Below are positions 7,134 through 8,229 of a stretch of 8,229 bases of DNA, in pieces. A model generated the notes under the pieces. The model worked only from the letters and a program-made list of their open reading frames with translations, searched no databases and was not told the DNA's origin. Made by a program: the position numbers and the translations under genes. Position 1 is the stretch's first letter. Every line of letters starts with the position of its first letter. Source of the DNA: an uncultured Polaribacter sp. (lineage in GTDB: Bacteria; Bacteroidota; Bacteroidia; Flavobacteriales; Flavobacteriaceae); NCBI GenBank assembly GCA_937936695.1, contig CALHCK010000168.1, positions 1 to 8,229 on the forward strand, written 5' to 3'.

Positions 7134-7150
7134 ATGTCTTTTTAAGACAT
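7134..7150 (-). promoter_or_regulatory. Hairpin just upstream of the GNAT start codon
   Basis: ATGTCTT (7134-7140) and AAGACAT (7144-7150) form a perfect 7-bp stem with a 3-nt loop, whose 3' edge is 8 nt before the ATG at 7125. On the mRNA it occupies the place where a ribosome binding site would be, and no Shine-Dalgarno sequence is visible. It could limit or control initiation of the first operon gene. On the plus strand the same stem is followed by a T-rich stretch and resembles an intrinsic terminator, but no plus-strand gene ends there. Confidence 0.45.
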
Positions 7151-7281
7151 ATTTTGTTTTTATAAAGAACACACAAAGGAGTTCTAATTTAAAATACTTG
7201 TTGTCTATTTAAAAAATAGCTACAAGATTTAATATTTTATAATAACGAAGTTTTGAAAGTGAATACTTTCTTAATATAGAA

Positions 7282-7303
7282 TAGCCCCCTTAGGGACGTG
7301 CTA
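7282..7303 (-). promoter_or_regulatory. Attenuator-like hairpin with the leader stop codon as its loop
   Basis: On the minus strand UAGC (7303-7300) pairs with GCUA (7285-7282). Inside it, UCCC pairs with GGGG, closing a 3-nt loop that is exactly the UAA stop codon of the leader ORF (7292-7290); an ACG bulge lies on the 5' side. This is the most GC-rich stem of the leader. The 3' side is followed by UUCUAUAUU, a moderate U-rich tail, so it could act as a transcription attenuator. A ribosome paused on the last Arg or Pro codons would block it. Function is inferred. Confidence 0.5.
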
Positions 7304-7382
7304 CAGGAAAACGCACAACAATTACTTTAGTTTTTGTAACTAAAGCTGAAGAGATAAGAGATATGTTGTTTTCTGCTTTCAC
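7290..7382 (-). CDS. Candidate Arg/Pro leader peptide of the arg-pro operon (30 aa)
   Basis: The ORF starts with GTG at 7382-7380, preceded by AAGG about 9 nt upstream and by an in-frame stop five codons upstream. It encodes 30 residues beginning VKAENNISLI and ending KVIVVRFPVARP, with TAA at 7292-7290. The last seven codons (cgt ttt cct gta gca cgt ccc) contain two Arg and two Pro. The operon it precedes makes arginine and proline, so these look like control codons for attenuation, or a nascent peptide that stalls the ribosome at an Arg-Pro-stop C-terminus. The ORF lies about 60 nt after the presumed transcription start and about 165 nt before the GNAT ATG. Its codons take part in two predicted hairpins, one covering the stop. 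No in-frame ATG exists, so the exact start is uncertain. I know of no described homologue; translation and regulation are inferences. Confidence 0.6.
   Translation of the reverse strand: MKAENNISLISSALVTKTKVIVVRFPVARP
7307..7373 (-). promoter_or_regulatory. Composite stem-loop within the leader ORF
   Basis: TGTTGTTTTC (7364-7373) can pair with GAAAAC (7307-7312) and AACA (7317-7320), leaving the 4-nt bulge GCAC, which overlaps the first Arg codon. Nested inside is a perfect 8-bp hairpin, CTTTAGTT (7325-7332) against its complement at 7338-7345 with a 5-nt loop. The whole structure lies inside the leader coding region, so a translating ribosome would melt it. It could play the part of an early pause hairpin or alternative fold next to the stop-codon hairpin. 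Confidence 0.45.
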
Positions 7383-7426
7383 TGAATAACTACCTTAACT
7401 ATTAACTCTAAATCGTCGGCAAATAA

Positions 7427-7432
7427 GCCCCT
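7427..7432 (-). promoter_or_regulatory. Upstream strand that could compete for the leader-stop hairpin
   Basis: The minus strand reads AGGGGC here, early in the leader. It can pair with GUCCCU at the end of the leader ORF (six pairs including one G-U), the same bases used by the stop-codon hairpin. The surrounding sequence AAGGGGCTTATT is also an imperfect direct repeat of AAGGGGGCTATT just after the leader stop, so the two copies could compete for CCCU. The switching role is inferred. Confidence 0.35.
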
Positions 7433-7449
7433 TTCGTTAATATTGAGTG

Positions 7450-7457
7450 CAAAATTA
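7450..7457 (-). promoter_or_regulatory. Flavobacterial -7 promoter element for the arg-pro operon
   Basis: On the minus strand the sequence is TAATTTTG, an exact match to the Bacteroidota -7 consensus TAnnTTTG. About 18-21 nt upstream is TATGGTT, only a weak counterpart of the TTTG/TTG -33 element. Transcription would begin near 7443, giving a leader of about 318 nt before the GNAT start and about 60 nt before the leader ORF. It is the only good match I found in the right place. Confidence 0.55.
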
Positions 7458-7616
7458 CAATTTATTATGCATTTAACCATAGGAAAAAGAAAAAAATCAA
7501 TTTTTAAAAAGAAAAACGCAACTCATCATTAAAAAAATACAGTTGGGTAATCTTAAATTTTAAAACAACTATTGTAAATGCATATTTGTGCCAGTATTAA
7601 TTTAAAAACAAATTTT

Positions 7617-8036
7617 ATGAAACCAGTAACAACATTTTTTATTGTAACGTTTTTATTAATGGTAAATGTATTAAAAGCACAAGAAAAACAAACAATTACA
7701 GCAACTGTTGTAAATGTAAGTTCTAATACAGGTAAAGTAGGTTTTGCTCTTTATGATAAAACTTCTTTTATGAAAAGGCCGATTAAGGCAAAAAAATGTG
7801 AGATAATAAACGGAAAAAGTACAGTTATTTTTAAAAATTTAGAAAAAGGTACGTATGCTATTCTTTGTTACCATGATAAAAACGGTAATAATAAAATGGA
7901 TTTTGAACCTAGTGGAATTCCTTTAGAAGATTATGGGGCTTCTAATAATGCTAGTTCTCCATACGGCCCGCCGTCTTTTAACGATGCAAAATTTATTCTT
8001 ACAGACAAAAATGTATCTTTGGATATCAGGTTTTAA
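7617..8036 (+). CDS. Secreted DUF2141 family protein
   Basis: The 139-residue protein starts at the ATG at 7617, chosen because the next residues form a signal peptide: MKPVTTFFIVTFLLMVNVLKA with likely signal peptidase I cleavage after Ala21, giving a mature start QEKQ. An ATG 13 codons upstream (7578) would put polar residues before this signal and overlaps a possible promoter element. The mature part matches DUF2141: GKVGFALYDKTSFM (39-52), FKNLEKGTYAILCYHD (72-87), DKNGNNKMDFEPSGIPLEDYG (87-107) and a C-terminal strand KNVSLDIRF. The DKNGNNKMDFE stretch resembles a calcium-binding DxNxNxxxD loop. Its role is unknown; an exported beta-sandwich protein is the best guess. It is transcribed away from the arg-pro operon and is followed after 43 nt by another gene. 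Confidence 0.88.
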   Translation: MKPVTTFFIVTFLLMVNVLKAQEKQTITATVVNVSSNTGKVGFALYDKTSFMKRPIKAKKCEIINGKSTVIFKNLEKGTYAILCYHDKNGNNKMDFEPSGIPLEDYGASNNASSPYGPPSFNDAKFILTDKNVSLDIRF

Positions 8037-8079
8037 AATCAACTCTTAAACCTATTTTAAATAAACAGCACAAGTAATT

Positions 8080-8229
8080 ATGCAAAAAATTAATAAATCA
8101 AATATTTATAACCAGTTAAAAAAGGAGTTTAGTTTATCATTAAAAATAATGTTGATTATTACTGCTATTATTTTTGCACTTAGTGGCAAATATACTTTTA
8201 CTGTTTTTTTTGAAACATTATATAGAACT
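8080..8229 (+). CDS. Membrane protein N-terminus, possibly a LytS-type sensor histidine kinase (runs off window)
   Basis: Fifty codons are present from the ATG at 8080 to the window end without a stop. The first 22 residues are polar and lysine-rich (MQKINKSNIYNQLKKEF). They are followed by a hydrophobic segment, KIMLIITAIIFALSGKY (23-38), that should span the membrane, and then TFTVFFETLYRT. The pattern of a short cytosolic tail, one helix and an FFETLY-like segment recalls flavobacterial LytS-type histidine kinases with an N-terminal two-helix membrane domain, but no kinase motif lies inside the window. It is 43 nt downstream of the DUF2141 gene on the same strand and may share its transcript. 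No Shine-Dalgarno sequence is visible. Confidence 0.55.
   Translation, partial: MQKINKSNIYNQLKKEFSLSLKIMLIITAIIFALSGKYTFTVFFETLYRT

Larger units (their letters stand above)
7126..7616. other. Divergent intergenic region with the long operon leader
   Basis: This stretch of about 490 nt separates the minus-strand arg/pro operon from the plus-strand DUF2141 gene. Positions 7126-7449 are the presumed untranslated leader of the operon, containing a short leader ORF and several hairpins. Between the leader ORF and the GNAT start there are further inverted repeats: GAAAGT/ACTTTC at 7255-7270 with a 4-nt loop, a composite stem at 7197-7226 (CTTGT/ACAAG outside CTATTT/AAATAG), and AGAAC/GTTCT at 7166-7185. 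Positions 7480-7570 are A- and T-rich low-complexity sequence. I see no tRNA, no recognised riboswitch fold and no mobile element. No convincing plus-strand promoter is seen; the closest is CATATTTG at 7581-7588, a partial match to TAnnTTTG. Confidence 0.6.

Noticed and set aside
7142..7150. Three-codon upstream frame ATG-TCT-TAA before the GNAT gene
   Set aside because: It is created by the arm of the hairpin and is too short to support as a functional upstream ORF.
7126..7449. Known riboswitch, T-box or tRNA in the leader
   Set aside because: No T-box sequence, cloverleaf or recognised riboswitch core is visible; the leader ORF with flanking hairpins explains the region better.
7578..7616. 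Upstream ATG extending the DUF2141 protein by 13 residues
   Set aside because: It would place polar residues ahead of a good signal peptide and overlaps a CATATTTG promoter-like element; the ATG at 7617 is better.
1..8229. CRISPR array, prophage or transposase gene
   Set aside because: There are no regularly spaced repeats, phage genes or transposase-like frames in the window.

Overview
The window looks like a chromosomal segment of a Flavobacteriaceae-type bacterium (phylum Bacteroidota). The support is its AT-rich DNA, a TAnnTTTG-type promoter element, start codons with little or no Shine-Dalgarno sequence, a short ProB without a PUA domain, a DUF2141 secreted protein, and the gene order GNAT-argG-argC-proC-argD-proA-proB, which I recall as typical of Bacteroidota. 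I cannot name the genus.

Positions 1-7125 are one minus-strand operon for arginine and proline synthesis. In transcription order it holds a GNAT acyltransferase (possible N-acylglutamate synthase), argG, argC, proC, argD, proA, proB and the start of a second GNAT gene that leaves the window at position 1. ArgC and ArgD are middle steps of the ornithine branch, ArgG is a late step of arginine synthesis, and ProB, ProA and ProC are the whole glutamate-to-proline route. ArgB, the carbamoyltransferase, the deacylase and ArgH are not in this window. argG is broken: a frameshift near 5696-5703, best explained by a net loss of about 20 nt, separates the first 277 residues from the last 107. It is either a real lesion (predicting arginine auxotrophy) or an assembly error.

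Positions 7126-7616 are a divergent intergenic region. On the minus strand it carries a flavobacterial -7 promoter element (7450-7457) and a leader of roughly 300 nt before the first GNAT gene. Inside the leader is a 30-codon ORF (7382-7290) ending in RFPVARP-stop: two Arg and two Pro codons among its last seven, in front of an operon that makes Arg and Pro. A hairpin has the leader stop codon as its loop, and a competing upstream pairing is possible. This looks like an undescribed dual-amino-acid attenuation or ribosome-stalling leader, and it is the main discovery candidate.

Several intercistronic gaps carry inverted repeats: a 13-bp perfect hairpin between argG and argC, a GC-richer element of about 87 bp between argC and proC that resembles an interspersed flavobacterial repeat, and a 9-bp hairpin between argD and proA.

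Positions 7617-8229 lie on the plus strand: a small secreted DUF2141 protein and the first 50 codons of a membrane protein, possibly a LytS-type sensor histidine kinase. They have no evident link to amino-acid synthesis.
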